Part shown: positions 20,308 to 32,567 of the stretch, piece after piece
How the letters are laid out: each line of letters starts with the position of its first letter
Position numbering within the stretch: position 1 is the stretch's first letter
Assembly (NCBI GenBank): GCA_001184405.1
Contig: LFMX01000032.1
Location: 1 to 53,775, forward strand
Source: Candidatus Burkholderia humilis
GTDB lineage: Bacteria > Pseudomonadota > Gammaproteobacteria > Burkholderiales > Burkholderiaceae
Direction of reading: 5' to 3'
Length of the DNA stretch: 53,775 bases
Position numbers and translations under genes: made by a program
Notes under the pieces: model-generated
Database searches by the model: none
What the model saw: only the letters and a program-made list of their open reading frames with translations
What the model was told of the DNA's origin: nothing

Positions 20308-20355
20308 TTCTTTCTCGTTCCATTCCTCTCGCTTCTAGCCGTAGACAGGTGCACG

Positions 20356-21309
20356 ATGAGCAGTGACGGCCTGATGGTTTTTACTGGCAACGCGAATCCC
20401 GCGCTTGCACAGGAAGTCGTCAAAATCCTTGGAATTCCTCTCGGCAAAGCGATGGTCAGCCGCTTCTCAGACGGCGAGATCATGGTCGAGATTCAGGAAA
20501 ACGTTCGAGGCAAAGACGTTTTCGTTCTTCAGTCCACCTGCGCACCGACGAACGATAACCTGATGGAACTCATGATCATGGTCGATGCGCTCAAGCGCGC
20601 ATCCGCAGGCCGGATCACCGCAGCCATCCCCTACTTCGGCTATGCGCGTCAGGACCGCCGTCCGCGTTCCGCGCGAGTGGCTATCTCGGCGAAGGTCGTC
20701 GCGAACATGCTGGAAATTGCCGGCGTCGATCGCGTGATTACGATGGACCTTCACGCCGACCAGATTCAAGGTTTCTTCGACATCTCCGTCGACAATATCT
20801 ACGCAACGCCCGTTCTGCTCGGCGATCTGCGCAAGCAGAATCATGACCACTTGCTGGTCGTATCGCCAGACGTCGGTGGCGTGGTGCGTGCGCGCGCGCT
20901 CGCGAAGCAGCTGAACACGGATCTCGCGATCATCGACAAGCGTCGTCCGAAGGCGAACGTCGCCGAAGTGATGAACATCATCGGTGAAGTGGAAGGCCGG
21001 ACCTGCGTGATCATGGACGACATGGTCGATACCGCCGGCACGCTGTGCAAGGCCGCGCAAGTGCTGAAGGCGCGCGGCGCGAAGCAAGTGTTCGCGTACG
21101 CCACGCACCCGGTGTTGTCGGGCGGCGCGGCGGAGCGCATCACGGCATCCGAACTGGATGAACTCGTCGTGACGGACACCATTCCGCTGTCGGCTGAATC
21201 GCTGGCTTGCGCGAAGATTCGTCCGCTGTCGAGCGCGGGTCTGCTGGCGGAGACGTTCTCGCGTATCCGTCGCGGCGACTCGGTGATGTCGCTGTTCGCG
21301 GAAAGTTGA
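20356..21309 (+). CDS. prs: Ribose-phosphate pyrophosphokinase Prs
   Basis: It makes PRPP from ribose 5-phosphate and ATP for nucleotide, histidine, tryptophan and NAD synthesis. The catalytic loop is [20 protein letters not shown], the metal- and ATP-binding motif is [13 protein letters not shown], and the PRPP-binding loop is [18 protein letters not shown]. With 317 residues it is a class I enzyme. It is followed by its own terminator and then rplY. Confidence 0.98.
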   Translation: MSSDGLMVFTGNANPALAQEVVKILGIPLGKAMVSRFSDGEIMVEIQENVRGKDVFVLQSTCAPTNDNLMELMIMVDALKRASAGRITAAIPYFGYARQDRRPRSARVAISAKVVANMLEIAGVDRVITMDLHADQIQGFFDISVDNIYATPVLLGDLRKQNHDHLLVVSPDVGGVVRARALAKQLNTDLAIIDKRRPKANVAEVMNIIGEVEGRTCVIMDDMVDTAGTLCKAAQVLKARGAKQVFAYATHPVLSGGAAERITASELDELVVTDTIPLSAESLACAKIRPLSSAGLLAETFSRIRRGDSVMSLFAES

Positions 21310-21334
21310 AGCGGTTGTAAAAGAATTGGCAAAG

Positions 21335-21362
21335 AACGCGAAACTCGTGCTTCGCGTTTTTG
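21335..21362 (+). terminator. Rho-independent terminator after prs
   Basis: AACGCGAA pairs with TTCGCGTT across an eight-base loop and runs into five T. rplY therefore probably has its own promoter in the next 100 bases. Confidence 0.7.
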
Positions 21363-21469
21363 CATAATCGATGCGAACGGACGAAGGTTCGCATCGCTTG
21401 TTTTGGGATCACACTTTTTCGATGATCCCGGTTGCCCTGCCTGGTCGCGGGCAGATCAAGGAGTCAAAC

Positions 21470-22087
21470 ATGAAAGTAGTCGCTTTCAAGCGTAGCAAGC
21501 AAGGTACGGGTGCGAGCCGCCGCCTGCGTAACTCGGGCAAGACCCCGGGTATCGTGTACGGCGTGGGTGCGAACGTTCAACTGATTGAACTGGACCACAA
21601 CGCGCTGTGGCACGCCCTGAAGAAAGAAGTTTTCCACTCGTCCATTCTGGATCTGGAAATCGCCGGCAAGTCGCAACAGGTTCTGCTGCGCGACGTGCAA
21701 TATCACCCGTTCAAGCAACTGGTGTTGCACGTGGACTTCCAGCGCGTCGACGCGAAGAAGAAGCTGCACACCAAGGTGCCGCTGCACTTCATGAACCAGG
21801 AAACCAACCCGGCTGTGAAGCTGTCGGGCGCGGTGATCACGCACGTTGTGACGGAACTGGAAGTGGAATGCCTGCCGGCAGACCTGCCTGAGTTCCTGGA
21901 AATCGATCTGGCGAAGATCGAAGCCGGCCAGACGATGCACGCGAAGGACATCCCGCTGCCGAAGGGCGTGACGCTCACGATCGCCGTCGACACGGAAAAC
22001 CCGGTTGTCGCATCGGCGACGGTTCCGGCTGCAGTCGTGTCGGAAGAGTCGGGCGAAGCAGCAGGCGAAACGCCGGCAGCCGAGTAA
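21470..22087 (+). CDS. rplY: 50S ribosomal protein bL25 (Ctc type)
   Basis: A 205-residue long-form L25 that binds 5S rRNA. The N-terminal L25 domain ([20 protein letters not shown], then [19 protein letters not shown]) is followed by the CTC/TL5 beta domain from about residue 100 ([20 protein letters not shown]). The tail is Ala/Glu-rich and flexible. ATG 21470 has AAGGAG seven bases upstream. Codon use is strongly biased, as expected for a ribosomal protein. It lies between prs and pth as in most proteobacteria. Confidence 0.97.
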   Translation: MKVVAFKRSKQGTGASRRLRNSGKTPGIVYGVGANVQLIELDHNALWHALKKEVFHSSILDLEIAGKSQQVLLRDVQYHPFKQLVLHVDFQRVDAKKKLHTKVPLHFMNQETNPAVKLSGAVITHVVTELEVECLPADLPEFLEIDLAKIEAGQTMHAKDIPLPKGVTLTIAVDTENPVVASATVPAAVVSEESGEAAGETPAAE

Positions 22088-22131
22088 GACTGAAGTATCC
22101 TCTCGATTCGTTCTCGCGAACGGTCGACGTG

Positions 22132-22165
22132 ACCCGCCGGAGCGCAAGTTCCGGCGGGTTTTTTT
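22132..22165 (+). terminator. Rho-independent terminator after rplY
   Basis: ACCCGCCGGA pairs with TCCGGCGGGT across an eight-base loop, followed by T6. It ends 22 bases before pth. Confidence 0.85.
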
Positions 22166-22186
22166 CGTTTATAGATTTGAATCGAC

Positions 22187-22789
22187 ATGATCAAGCTGAT
22201 CGTCGGCCTGGGCAATCCGGGCGCCAAATACACCGCGACGCGGCACAACGCGGGCTTCTGGTTCGTCGACCAGTTCGCACGCGACGCCTGCGCGACGCTG
22301 CGCGAAGAGCGCCGCTTTCACGGTTTCTACGGCAAAGGCCGCATGAACGGCCACGAAATTCATTTGCTCGAACCGCAGACGTTCATGAACCGTTCGGGGC
22401 AGTCGGTCGTGGCCGTCGCGCAATTCTTCAAGATTCTGCACGATGAAATTCTCGTCGCGCACGACGAACTCGATCTGCCGCCCGGCACCGTCAAGATGAA
22501 GCTCGGCGGCGGCAGCGGCGGGCATAACGGGCTGAAGGACATTTCCGCGCATCTGTCGTCGCAACAGTATTGGCGGTTGCGCATCGGCATTGGGCATCCG
22601 CGTGATCTGATTCCCGAAGGCGCGCGCGCGGGCGCGAAGCCCGATGTCGCCAATTTCGTGCTGAAGCCGCCGCGCCGCGAAGAGCAGGATGTGATCGATC
22701 AATCGATCGAACGCGCGCTCGGCGTGATGCCGCACGTGATCGCGGGCGAGACAAAGCGCGCCGTGATGAATCTTCACCGCAATTCATAA
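22187..22789 (+). CDS. pth: Peptidyl-tRNA hydrolase Pth
   Basis: It recycles tRNA from prematurely released peptidyl-tRNA. The N-terminus [20 protein letters not shown] supplies the catalytic His ([11 protein letters not shown]). The Asp is in [20 protein letters not shown], and [16 protein letters not shown] is the substrate-binding segment. The length of 200 residues is normal. It sits immediately after the rplY terminator, so it must have its own promoter or depend on readthrough. Confidence 0.97.
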   Translation: MIKLIVGLGNPGAKYTATRHNAGFWFVDQFARDACATLREERRFHGFYGKGRMNGHEIHLLEPQTFMNRSGQSVVAVAQFFKILHDEILVAHDELDLPPGTVKMKLGGGSGGHNGLKDISAHLSSQQYWRLRIGIGHPRDLIPEGARAGAKPDVANFVLKPPRREEQDVIDQSIERALGVMPHVIAGETKRAVMNLHRNS

Positions 22790-22804
22790 CAGGAGAAGCT
22801 GACC

Positions 22805-24132
<1,328 letters not shown>

Positions 24133-24189
24133 TCACTCTCTTGAAACCCGCGCAATATCAAATATAGATAGGTGCGCGGGCCCAGCACT

Positions 24190-24696
24190 TCAAGGCGCCG
24201 CTGAATCTTTCTGCGTCAGGACCGCGACTTTATCGATCAGCCGCTTTTCCACCGACGGGAAGACGAATTTGCTCACATCGCCGCCGAGTTGCGCGATTTC
24301 GCGCACGATGGTGCCGGAAATGAACTGATATTGATCGGACGGCGTCATGAACATGGTTTCGACGTCCGGCAGCAGATAGCGGTTCATCCCGGCCATCTGG
24401 AACTCATACTCGAAATCGGACACGGCGCGCAGGCCGCGCACAATTACGCGCGCGTTGTTCTTGCGCACGAAATCCTTCAATAGCCCGATGAAGCTGCTCA
24501 CCTGCACGTTCGGATAATGCCCGAGCACCTCATGCGCGATGTCGAGCCGTTCCTGCAGCGAGAAAAATGGCTTCTTCGCGCGGCTGTCGGCGACGCCGAC
24601 GACCAGTTGATCGAAAATGCTCGATGCGCGCCGAACAATATCTTCATGCCCACGCGTGAGCGGGTCGAACGTTCCCGGATACACGGCGACAACCAT
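24190..24696 (-). CDS. coaD: Phosphopantetheine adenylyltransferase CoaD
   Basis: It makes dephospho-CoA from phosphopantetheine and ATP. The nucleotidyltransferase motif is [40 protein letters not shown] follows, and the second signature is [23 protein letters not shown] 24696 follows GAGGAGAAG and gives 168 residues. An in-frame codon upstream would add 12 residues without support. It is separated from rsmD by 75 bases and probably co-transcribed. Confidence 0.97.
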   Translation of the reverse strand: MVVAVYPGTFDPLTRGHEDIVRRASSIFDQLVVGVADSRAKKPFFSLQERLDIAHEVLGHYPNVQVSSFIGLLKDFVRKNNARVIVRGLRAVSDFEYEFQMAGMNRYLLPDVETMFMTPSDQYQFISGTIVREIAQLGGDVSKFVFPSVEKRLIDKVAVLTQKDSAAP

Positions 24697-24771
24697 GAGC
24701 TTCTCCTCTTTTATTGACCTTGCCTGCCTCATTCCCTACTTTATCGGCTGCGCCAGATTCGGGAACGCGCA

Positions 24772-25398
24772 CTATTCCTGATTTTCGCGGCGCAGCAAAT
24801 GATAGCGGACCGCGCCCGCCTTGCCTTCGCGCGCGACGGTCCAGCCCTTGAGCGCATCGATTTCCGATACTTCCAGCGGATCGCCGCATTCGACGTACAT
24901 GGCGCCATCTTTGGACGCGAGCGGCGCGGCCAGTTCCAGCGCACGCGCGAGCAGCGCCTTATCGCCGAACGGCGGGTCGATGAAGATGGCATCGAACGAA
25001 CCGGGCGGCAGACTGGCGGCGAGCCGCAGCGCATCGGCTTCGGCTATTTCGATATTGCGCGCGCCGAGCTTCGCCTGGTTCGCCTTGATCTGCGCGGCGG
25101 CTTTCGCGCTTTTCTCGATCATCAGCACGCGCGCCGCGCCCCGCGACGCCGCTTCGAAGCCGAGCGCGCCGCTGCCCGCGAACAGATCGAGGCAATTCAG
25201 GCCGGTCATGTCCTGGCCGAGCCAGTTGAAAAGCGTTTCGCGCACGCGATCGGGCGTGGGGCGCAGGCCGTCGAGATCGAGCACCGGTAGCAGCGTGCGC
25301 TTCCAGTCTCCGCCGATGATGCGAATCGTGTGTGGTTTGCCGCCGCGCGACAGCGTATGAGTGGGCAACGGGGAACGGGGTGCGGACGAGCGAGGCAT
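24772..25398 (-). CDS. rsmD: 16S rRNA (guanine966-N2)-methyltransferase RsmD
   Basis: A 208-residue SAM-dependent methyltransferase acting on 16S rRNA in the assembled small subunit. IRIIGGDWKRTLLPVLDLDG is the family N-terminus, LDLFAGSGALGFEAASRGA is the SAM-binding loop, and FIDPPFGDKA is the catalytic NPPF-like motif. The start falls only 219 bases from the divergent ftsY start. In related genomes an M16 peptidase gene, as I recall, stands between them; none is present here. The stop is TAG. Confidence 0.95.
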   Translation of the reverse strand: MPRSSAPRSPLPTHTLSRGGKPHTIRIIGGDWKRTLLPVLDLDGLRPTPDRVRETLFNWLGQDMTGLNCLDLFAGSGALGFEAASRGAARVLMIEKSAKAAAQIKANQAKLGARNIEIAEADALRLAASLPPGSFDAIFIDPPFGDKALLARALELAAPLASKDGAMYVECGDPLEVSEIDALKGWTVAREGKAGAVRYHLLRRENQE

Positions 25399-25617
25399 AA
25401 GGAACGTGCGGTCTGGGCGCGTTTTCGCGCGATGGGTGCGCCCACGTTACCACAGCGGTCCGAAATGCCGGGAACCGTACGCTTTGCCGCCGGAAGCCCT
25501 TGGCCGCGCCTGATAAAATACGTGGCTTCCATCCTTTCGCGCGGGCTTTTCCGGCGAGCGCTTTCGCGGCGCACGCGGCAAAGCCATCGGATGACGCGCG
25601 CCTCATCGTCACAGACC

Positions 25618-26826
25618 ATGTTCAGCTTCTTCAAACGATTCAAAAAACCGGCCGACGACGCACCGCTCGATACGCTGCTGGAAGAATCCGTCGAGACGGA
25701 AGAGGACGAAGAAATCTCCGACGCCGAGCTGGAACAGCAGGCGCTCGAGGCGAGTGCGGAACGGGTTGAGGAAATCGAGCCGGTTTCTGTGCCCGCGCCC
25801 GCCGCACCGCAAGCCACGGAATCGAAGGAATACTGGCAAGGCCACACGCAATCGCAATGGTCGCGCGGTCCGGAAACCGATCAGGCCAGCGAAGAAATCC
25901 TGCCGCCGCCGGAACCCGATCCCGTCGCGAAGAAATCATGGTTGTCGCGGCTCAGGAACGGGCTTTCGAAGACCAGCAACAATCTGACGGGCATCTTCGT
26001 CAGCGCGAAGATCGATGAAGACCTGTACGAGGAACTCGAAACCGCGCTGCTGATGTCCGACGCCGGCGTCGATGCCACCGAATATCTGCTTGAATCGCTG
26101 CATGAGAAAGTGCGCGCCGAGCGTCTGACGGAAGCGGCGCAAGTGAAGAATGCGCTGCGCGAACTGCTGATTGACCTGCTGCGTCCGCTCGAAAAAACGC
26201 TAATGCTCAGCCGCGCCCAGCCGCTCGTGATGATGATCGCGGGCGTGAACGGCGTCGGCAAAACGACGAGCATCGGCAAGCTGGCGAAGCATCTGCAGCG
26301 CTTCAATCAGTCCGTGCTGCTCGCTGCCGGCGATACCTTCCGCGCCGCCGCGCGCGAACAGCTCACGGTCTGGGGCGAGCGCAACAACGTGACGGTGATC
26401 GCGCAGGAAAGCGGCGACGCGGCCGCGGTGATCTTCGACGCCGTCGGCGCGGCGCGCGCGCGCAAGATCGACGTGATGATGGCCGACACCGCCGGCCGTC
26501 TGCCCACGCAACTGCATCTGATGGAAGAGCTGCACAAGGTGCGCCGCGTGATCGCGAAGGCGATGCCCGATGCGCCGCACGAAGTGCTGCTCGTGATCGA
26601 CGGCAACACGGGTCAGAACGCGCTCGCGCAAGTGAAGGCGTTCGACGATGCGCTCGGTCTCACCGGTCTGATTGTCACGAAACTGGATGGCACCGCGAAG
26701 GGCGGCATGCTGGCAGCGATTGCGCGTCAGCGGCCGATTCCGGTGTATTTCATCGGCGTGGGCGAAAAGGTCGAGGATTTGCAGCCGTTCAGCGCAGAGG
26801 AATTCGCCGACGCGTTGCTCGGATAA
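25618..26826 (+). CDS. ftsY: Signal recognition particle receptor FtsY
   Basis: The SRP receptor GTPase that docks ribosome-nascent chains at the inner membrane. The N-terminal region (about residues 10-105) is acidic, rich in Glu and Pro. The NG domain follows, with G1 GVNGVGKTTSIGKLAKHLQ, G3 MMADTAGRLPTQLHLMEEL and G4 IVTKLDGTAKGGMLAAI. I chose ATG 25618, giving MFSFFKRFKKPADD and 402 residues; the frame extends farther upstream but that part has no family similarity. It marks the right edge of the undamaged block and is followed by a strong terminator. Confidence 0.97.
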   Translation: MFSFFKRFKKPADDAPLDTLLEESVETEEDEEISDAELEQQALEASAERVEEIEPVSVPAPAAPQATESKEYWQGHTQSQWSRGPETDQASEEILPPPEPDPVAKKSWLSRLRNGLSKTSNNLTGIFVSAKIDEDLYEELETALLMSDAGVDATEYLLESLHEKVRAERLTEAAQVKNALRELLIDLLRPLEKTLMLSRAQPLVMMIAGVNGVGKTTSIGKLAKHLQRFNQSVLLAAGDTFRAAAREQLTVWGERNNVTVIAQESGDAAAVIFDAVGAARARKIDVMMADTAGRLPTQLHLMEELHKVRRVIAKAMPDAPHEVLLVIDGNTGQNALAQVKAFDDALGLTGLIVTKLDGTAKGGMLAAIARQRPIPVYFIGVGEKVEDLQPFSAEEFADALLG

Positions 26827-26859
26827 AAAATGGCGTCCACGAAACGGACGCCATTTTTC
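26825..26859. terminator. Bidirectional terminator between ftsY and lysE remnant
   Basis: AAAAATGGCGTCC pairs with GGACGCCATTTTT, with A-rich and T-rich flanks on both sides. It can serve ftsY on the plus strand and the lysE-like gene on the minus strand. Confidence 0.85.
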
Positions 26860-26860
26860 T

Positions 26861-27472
26861 TTACGCGAACACTAAAGTCGCCGCGATCCACCACATCATG
26901 CAGCCGACGATCACATCCAGCACGCGCCACGACACGTCTTTCTCGAACCACGGTTCGAGAAAGCGCGCCGTAGCCGAGCGCCGTGAACCAGACGATCGAC
27001 GCGCACATCGCGCCCGTCGCGAACCACGCGTTGCCCGGCCAGCCGCGTTGCGCGCCGATGCCGCCGAGCAGCACGACCGTACGAGATAAACGTGCGGATT
27101 GAGCAGCGATAGCGCGAGCACGGTGGTCGCCGCGCTCATCGCGGTTTGTGAATCGCTGTCCAATGCGTTCAGATGCCCCGGCCCGCGCCACGCCGCGATA
27201 AACGCACGCAATCCGTACAGAAACACGAACGCCGCGCCGGCCCAGCGAATCACATCGAGCAAAACAGGCGCGCGGCGCACTAGCGCGCCCATTCCGCCGA
27301 CGCCGAGCGCAATCAACGTTACGTCGATGCACGCGCAAATCGCCACGACGATGCCCACGTGCCGCCGCTTCAAGCCTTGCCGCAACACGAAGGTGTTCTG
27401 CGCGCCGATCGCGACGGTCAGGCTCGCGCCCAATCCCGCGCCGGAAAAATAGCTCGATAAAGCGCCCGTCAT
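26861..27472 (-). pseudogene. LysE/ArgO-family amino-acid exporter with compensating frameshifts
   Basis: The N-terminal part is a clear LysE/RhtB exporter: ASLTVAIGAQNTFVLRQGLK, then the helices IVVAICACIDVTLIALGVGG and WAGAAFVFLYGLRAFIAAW. The C-terminus is also intact (FLEPWFEKDVSWRVLDVIVG). Between them about 37 residues are read in the wrong frame: the correct sequence VVLLGGIGAQRGWPGNAWFA is one frame over from about 27087 to 26968. A one-base loss at the first point and a two-base loss at the second would explain this. The frame is therefore continuous (203 codons), but a membrane helix is replaced by an Arg/Ser-rich stretch, so export activity is unlikely. Its ATG overlaps the maiA stop. 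Confidence 0.8.
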
Positions 27473-28112
27473 TCCGCGTCCGGCTGCTCCCCGGGCGCGG
27501 CGCGCTTGAACGCATCGAGCTGATTGGCATGATCGGCGATGCGCCGAATCGTCGGATACGCATCCAGTTCGATACCGAAGCGCTCCGCATTGAACGCCTG
27601 CGGCACGATGCACAGGTCCGCGAGCGTCGGAGTATCGCCTAAAGTCAGCGTGCCGACGCGTTTATCGCTCGCGAGCCGCTTTTCCAGACGCAAATCCCGA
27701 TTCCACCCAATGCCGATACCACGCGTTCTTCGCTTCCTCCGGCACTTTCAGTTCGTGCTTGAGGTACTTGAGCACGCGCAGATTGTCGATCGGATGGATG
27801 TCGCACGCGACCTGCAACGCCACCGAACGCACGTACGCGCGATCGGCCGGCGCGCGCGGCAAGAACGCCGGCTCCGGATGCGTTTCCTCCAGATACTCGA
27901 TGATCGCGAGCGATTGCGTGAACACGTCGTCGCCATCGACGAGCGTCGGCACCACGCCGTCCGGGTTCATCACGCGATATTCGCGCCTTGAGTTGCTCGC
28001 CGCCGTCGCGCAGCAAGTGAACGCCCGCGTATTCGTAATCGAGCCCTTTGAGATTCAGCGCGATCCGCACCCGATACGCCGCCGAACTCCGGAAATAGCT
28101 GAAGAGTTTCAT
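27469..28112 (-). pseudogene. Maleylacetoacetate/maleylpyruvate isomerase (zeta-class GST), frameshifted
   Basis: The N-terminal glutathione-binding motif [20 protein letters not shown] identifies a zeta-class GST of the MaiA/NagL type. This family uses glutathione to isomerise the ring-cleavage product of homogentisate or gentisate. The frame breaks near 27990 (GEQLKA, then [18 protein letters not shown] one frame over) and again near 27693 (WVESGFASG, then [11 protein letters not shown]). The domains together would make about 214 residues, a full-length enzyme. It sits one base after the FAH-family gene and overlaps the lysE-like gene, indicating a former three-gene operon in which every member is now damaged. 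Confidence 0.85.
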
Positions 28113-28793
28113 CACACGACTCGCACGCTGATTTCGCCGATGCCTTCTACGCCGCCTTTCAGCACATTGCCCTTCACGACCGCGCCGACGCCTTCGGGCG
28201 TGCCGGTGAAAATGAGATCGCCGGGGAACAGTTCGAAAAGCGTGGACAAGTATGCGATCGTCTCGCCGACCGACCAGATCAGTTGCGAGGATGGCCGAGC
28301 GCTGCTTTTCCTCGCCGTTGACGGTCAGCCAGATCGCGCTCTTTCCAGATGCCCGACCTTCGACACCGGATGAATCTGCCCGATCGGCGCGGAATGATCG
28401 AAGCCTTTCGCGGTATCCCACGGACGGCCCAGCTTCTTCGCTTCGGCTTGCAGATCGCGGCGCGTCATGTCGAGACCGAGCGCATAGCCGTACACATAAT
28501 CAAGACCCTGATCGGAGGGAATGTTTTTTCCCTACTTGCCGATGGCCGCGACTAGTTCCATCTCGTAGTGCAGATTTTCCGTTTTCGTCGGATACGGAAA
28601 CTCGCCGGTCGTGCCGGGCGCGACAGAGCACGGCGTCGGCGGGCTTGCCGAAGAAGAACGGCGGCTCGCGATCCGGATCGCGGCCCATTTCGCGCGCGTG
28701 CGCTTCGTAATTACGGCCGACGCAATAGATGCGGCGCACGGGAAACTGCTCGTTCGATTCATCGACGGGCACCGCTGCTGCTAGCGCAAACAC
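28112..28793 (-). pseudogene. Fumarylacetoacetate hydrolase-family protein, multiply disrupted
   Basis: Segments of an FAH-family hydrolase are recognisable in order: [20 protein letters not shown] with [64 protein letters not shown], and [20 protein letters not shown] with [19 protein letters not shown]. They are spread over all three frames, with breaks near 28625, 28340 and 28290. An in-frame TAG lies at 28532-28534 (AIGK, stop, GKNIP). An active enzyme would hydrolyse fumarylpyruvate or fumarylacetoacetate next to the isomerase. With at least four lesions this is the most eroded gene in the window. Confidence 0.85.
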
Positions 28794-29088
28794 GTAACTT
28801 ATCCCGCTCTCCTATTCTTGAAAGTATTTCAAAGTCTATTCGCCCGATGCGAATCTGCGGGCCAGAAAACGAAGTTTAACGTGCGAGGGAAAATCGTGAC
28901 AAAGCCTGCTGCGCGGGACTTTCACACACTTTCGACTCCCCTTCGATGCGATGACAAAGCGCCGTGCGTCACGTCGCCATAACTTGCCAGCGCCGTGCAA
29001 ATGCGGTACTGAATGACATTCGTGCACTCCAACCTCGCGACAGCATCGCTCATCTGCATATAATGAGCGCCCGATTGCGCACCATCCG
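28794..29088. other. Intergenic region between FAH-family remnant and ybiB remnant
   Basis: About 295 bases with no gene. TATAAT at 29058-29063 could be the -10 box for ybiB, 26 bases before its ATG, but the -35 match is poor. No repeat or terminator was seen. Confidence 0.4.
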
Positions 29089-30064
29089 ATGACCGACCTA
29101 CCCGCATCCCCAGCTTCTCATTTCGCCTGCTCACATATATCAAGGAAATCGGCCGAGGGCCGAACGGCGCCCGCGCGTTGTCCCGCGACGACACTTATGC
29201 CCTCTACGAAGCCATGCTCGATGGCCGCGTCTCCGAGCTCGAACTCGGCGCGGTTTTGCTGGCGTATCGCATGAAGGGCGAAACGTCCGCCGAACTCGCC
29301 GCGATGCTCGATGCCGCGCATCGATCGTTTGAGCCGCTGCACGTTCAGGAAGGCCGCGAACACGCGCGTCCCGTTTCCATTCCGAGCTACAACGGCGCGC
29401 GCAAGCAGCCGAACCTCACGCCGCTGCTCGCGCTGATGCTCGCGCGCGAAGGCGTGCCGGTGCTGGTGCACGGCGTCGTCGACGATCCGGGCCGCGTGAC
29501 GAGCTCGGAAATCTTCACGGAGCTGGGCATTCCGCACGCCCAGTCGCACGATGAAATCGAGGACAACCTCGCCTCACGCCGCCTCGCTTTTGTGCCGGTC
29601 AGCGTGCTCACGCCCAAGCGCGGCTGCTGACGATTCGCCGCGTGATGGGCGTGCGCAATTCCACGCACACGCTCGTCAAGATTCTTCAGCCGTTCGCCGA
29701 AGCCGGTTTGCGGCTCGTGAACTACACGCATCCGGAGTATCGAGAAAGTCTGACGAGCCTGTTCACCGAGCATCCCGATGCCGCCGCCGGCGGTGCACTG
29801 CTCGCACGCGGCACGGAAGGCGAAGCGGTCGCGGATACGCGTCGTCAGGTGCAGGTCGACTGGTTCCACGATGGCCACGCGGAAACGCTGATCTCGCCGG
29901 AGCATTCGCAGCCGCACGCGCCGCACGTCGAGATGCCCGAATCGCTCGATGCCGCCACGACCGCGCGCTGGATCGAAAGCGTGATGCGCGGCGACGTGCC
30001 GGTGCCGCCGGCGGTCGCGCGTCAAGTCGAAGTCATCGCGGAAGTCGTGCGCAAGCCGGTCTGA
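29089..30064 (+). pseudogene. ybiB: YbiB-type DNA-binding protein (TrpD-like fold), frameshifted
   Basis: The protein belongs to the TrpD2/YbiB group, which shares the anthranilate phosphoribosyltransferase fold but binds nucleic acid. Recognisable parts are LLTYIKEIGRGPNGARALSR, the helices GRVSELELGAVLLAYRMKGE, LLALMLAREGVPVLVHGVVD, and FAEAGLRLVNYTHPEYRESL near the C-terminus. The frame shifts near 29126, after about 13 residues, and again near 29630 (SVLTPKRGC, then LLTIRRVMGVRNSTHT). The total length would be about 325 residues. YbiB is SOS-induced in E. coli. It stands alone here, upstream of the leuA leader region on the same strand. Confidence 0.8.
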
Positions 30065-30091
30065 GCGGTCTGACGAAACGTTCGCCAACAT

Positions 30092-30119
30092 TTGACACAT
30101 TCTTCAACGCTGGTTTAAA
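30092..30119 (+). promoter_or_regulatory. Candidate sigma-70 promoter of the leu leader
   Basis: A perfect TTGACA (30092-30097) and TTTAAA (30114-30119) are spaced by 16 bases. Initiation about seven bases after the -10 box would fall near 30126, only three bases before the leader ORF ATG at 30129. Confidence 0.6.
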
Positions 30120-30128
30120 GTGAATGAC

Positions 30129-30206
30129 ATGCGTTTCACCCAGCCTTCCTCCCTCCGAATTATTTCGGGCCGCCTAGCGTGGCCCCTATCGCTACGTCTA
30201 GCGTAA
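30129..30206 (+). CDS. Candidate leucine leader peptide (leuL-like)
   Basis: A 25-codon ORF ahead of leuA encodes a peptide with five Leu and two adjacent Ile (it begins MRFTQPSSLRIISGRL). Four of the Leu codons are CTA, at 30174, 30186, 30192 and 30198. CTA is very rare in this GC-rich genome, where Leu is mostly CTG or CTC. The clustering of CTA codons near the end of a short leader is the hallmark of the enteric leuL attenuator. The last two CTA codons fall inside the 5' arm of a 10-bp hairpin. No Shine-Dalgarno sequence precedes the ATG, and the promoter position suggests a leaderless transcript. Function is inferred. Confidence 0.6.
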   Translation: MRFTQPSSLRIISGRLAWPLSLRLA

Positions 30207-30222
30207 GTCGCCAGACGTAGCG
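30190..30222 (+). promoter_or_regulatory. Attenuator-like hairpin overlapping the leader peptide
   Basis: CGCTACGTCT (30190-30199) pairs perfectly with AGACGTAGCG (30213-30222). The AGACG of the 3' arm can instead pair with CGTCT at 30231-30235, and GCGCC near 30227 with GGCGC at 30239-30243, so mutually exclusive folds are possible. No clean U-tract terminator follows, although 30265-30283 is pyrimidine-rich. The remaining 230 bases before leuA show nothing else recognisable. Confidence 0.5.
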
Positions 30223-30511
30223 CCGCGCGCCGTCTAAAGGCGCTCGGTCCTCCAGCAGTTTCCCGTAGTTCCTTTTCTTACCACTTGTAGTCGTCAGCTT
30301 TTGGTTCGTGCATCCCGCGACACGGAACCGCGAGGGTCAAATGCACGCTGCTTCGCGCACGTTCACGTTGGTCACAGGCGTCACCATCGCGGGTGACTGT
30401 GTGATTTGCGCGCGCGGCCCGTTTACGTGCATCGCGCCGCAGCCGGCCAGCCGCCGGTTTCGGTTTCTCTCGCAGGCGCTACGCGAACTGTCCCAAGAGA
30501 GATCGACGATC

Positions 30512-32080
<1,569 letters not shown>

Positions 32081-32118
32081 GCAAGCAAGGCGTGGCGCTT
32101 ATTCAAGCTTATGCGAGC

Positions 32119-32524
32119 TTATTCGAGCGGCGCGCGCGTCGCCTGAAACGCCACCAATTGCCACTGGCCTTCGGTCCGAAGCACATGAACGGCGGTATAA
32201 GCGATGGGGAAACAGCAGCGCGCCGTTCTTCGATTCCATTTCGACCAGCGCGCGTCCCGACACGAGACACGTATCGCGTCCGGCGGGCAGGACATCCTGC
32301 GACTGAATTTCGATTTGCCGATAGCGGCGGTGTCCCGCCGTGATCGCATCGATAAATTGACGCTTGGTTTCGCGCTTGCCGTTGGTGTGCACGTAGCTGA
32401 CGTTTTCGGCGAACAACGCGTCGAGCGCTTCGCCGTCGCCTTCGACCATCGCGCGGAAGCGGTCGCGCTCCACGCCTCGTATCGCTTCGGTGGCCTCGGC
32501 GGCCTCAATGGCTTTTGCCGGCAT
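32119..32524 (-). pseudogene. SnoaL-like/NTF2-fold protein, frameshifted
   Basis: A small NTF2-like (DUF4440/SnoaL) protein of about 134 residues: DRFRAMVEGDGEALDALFAE, NVSYVHTNGKRETKRQFIDA, then VSGRALVEMESKNGALLFP. The frame shifts near 32208, and the expected end AYTAVHVLRTEGQWQLVAFQ followed by ATRAPLE continues one frame over to TAA at 32119-32121. The last beta-strands of the cone would be lost without correction. Such proteins are enzymes or binding domains of unknown substrate. It is not clearly linked to its neighbours. Confidence 0.75.
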
Positions 32525-32567
32525 CTGCCGATCCCCTTGTGTCGGGAACCGATGCGCCAGCGCCCCG

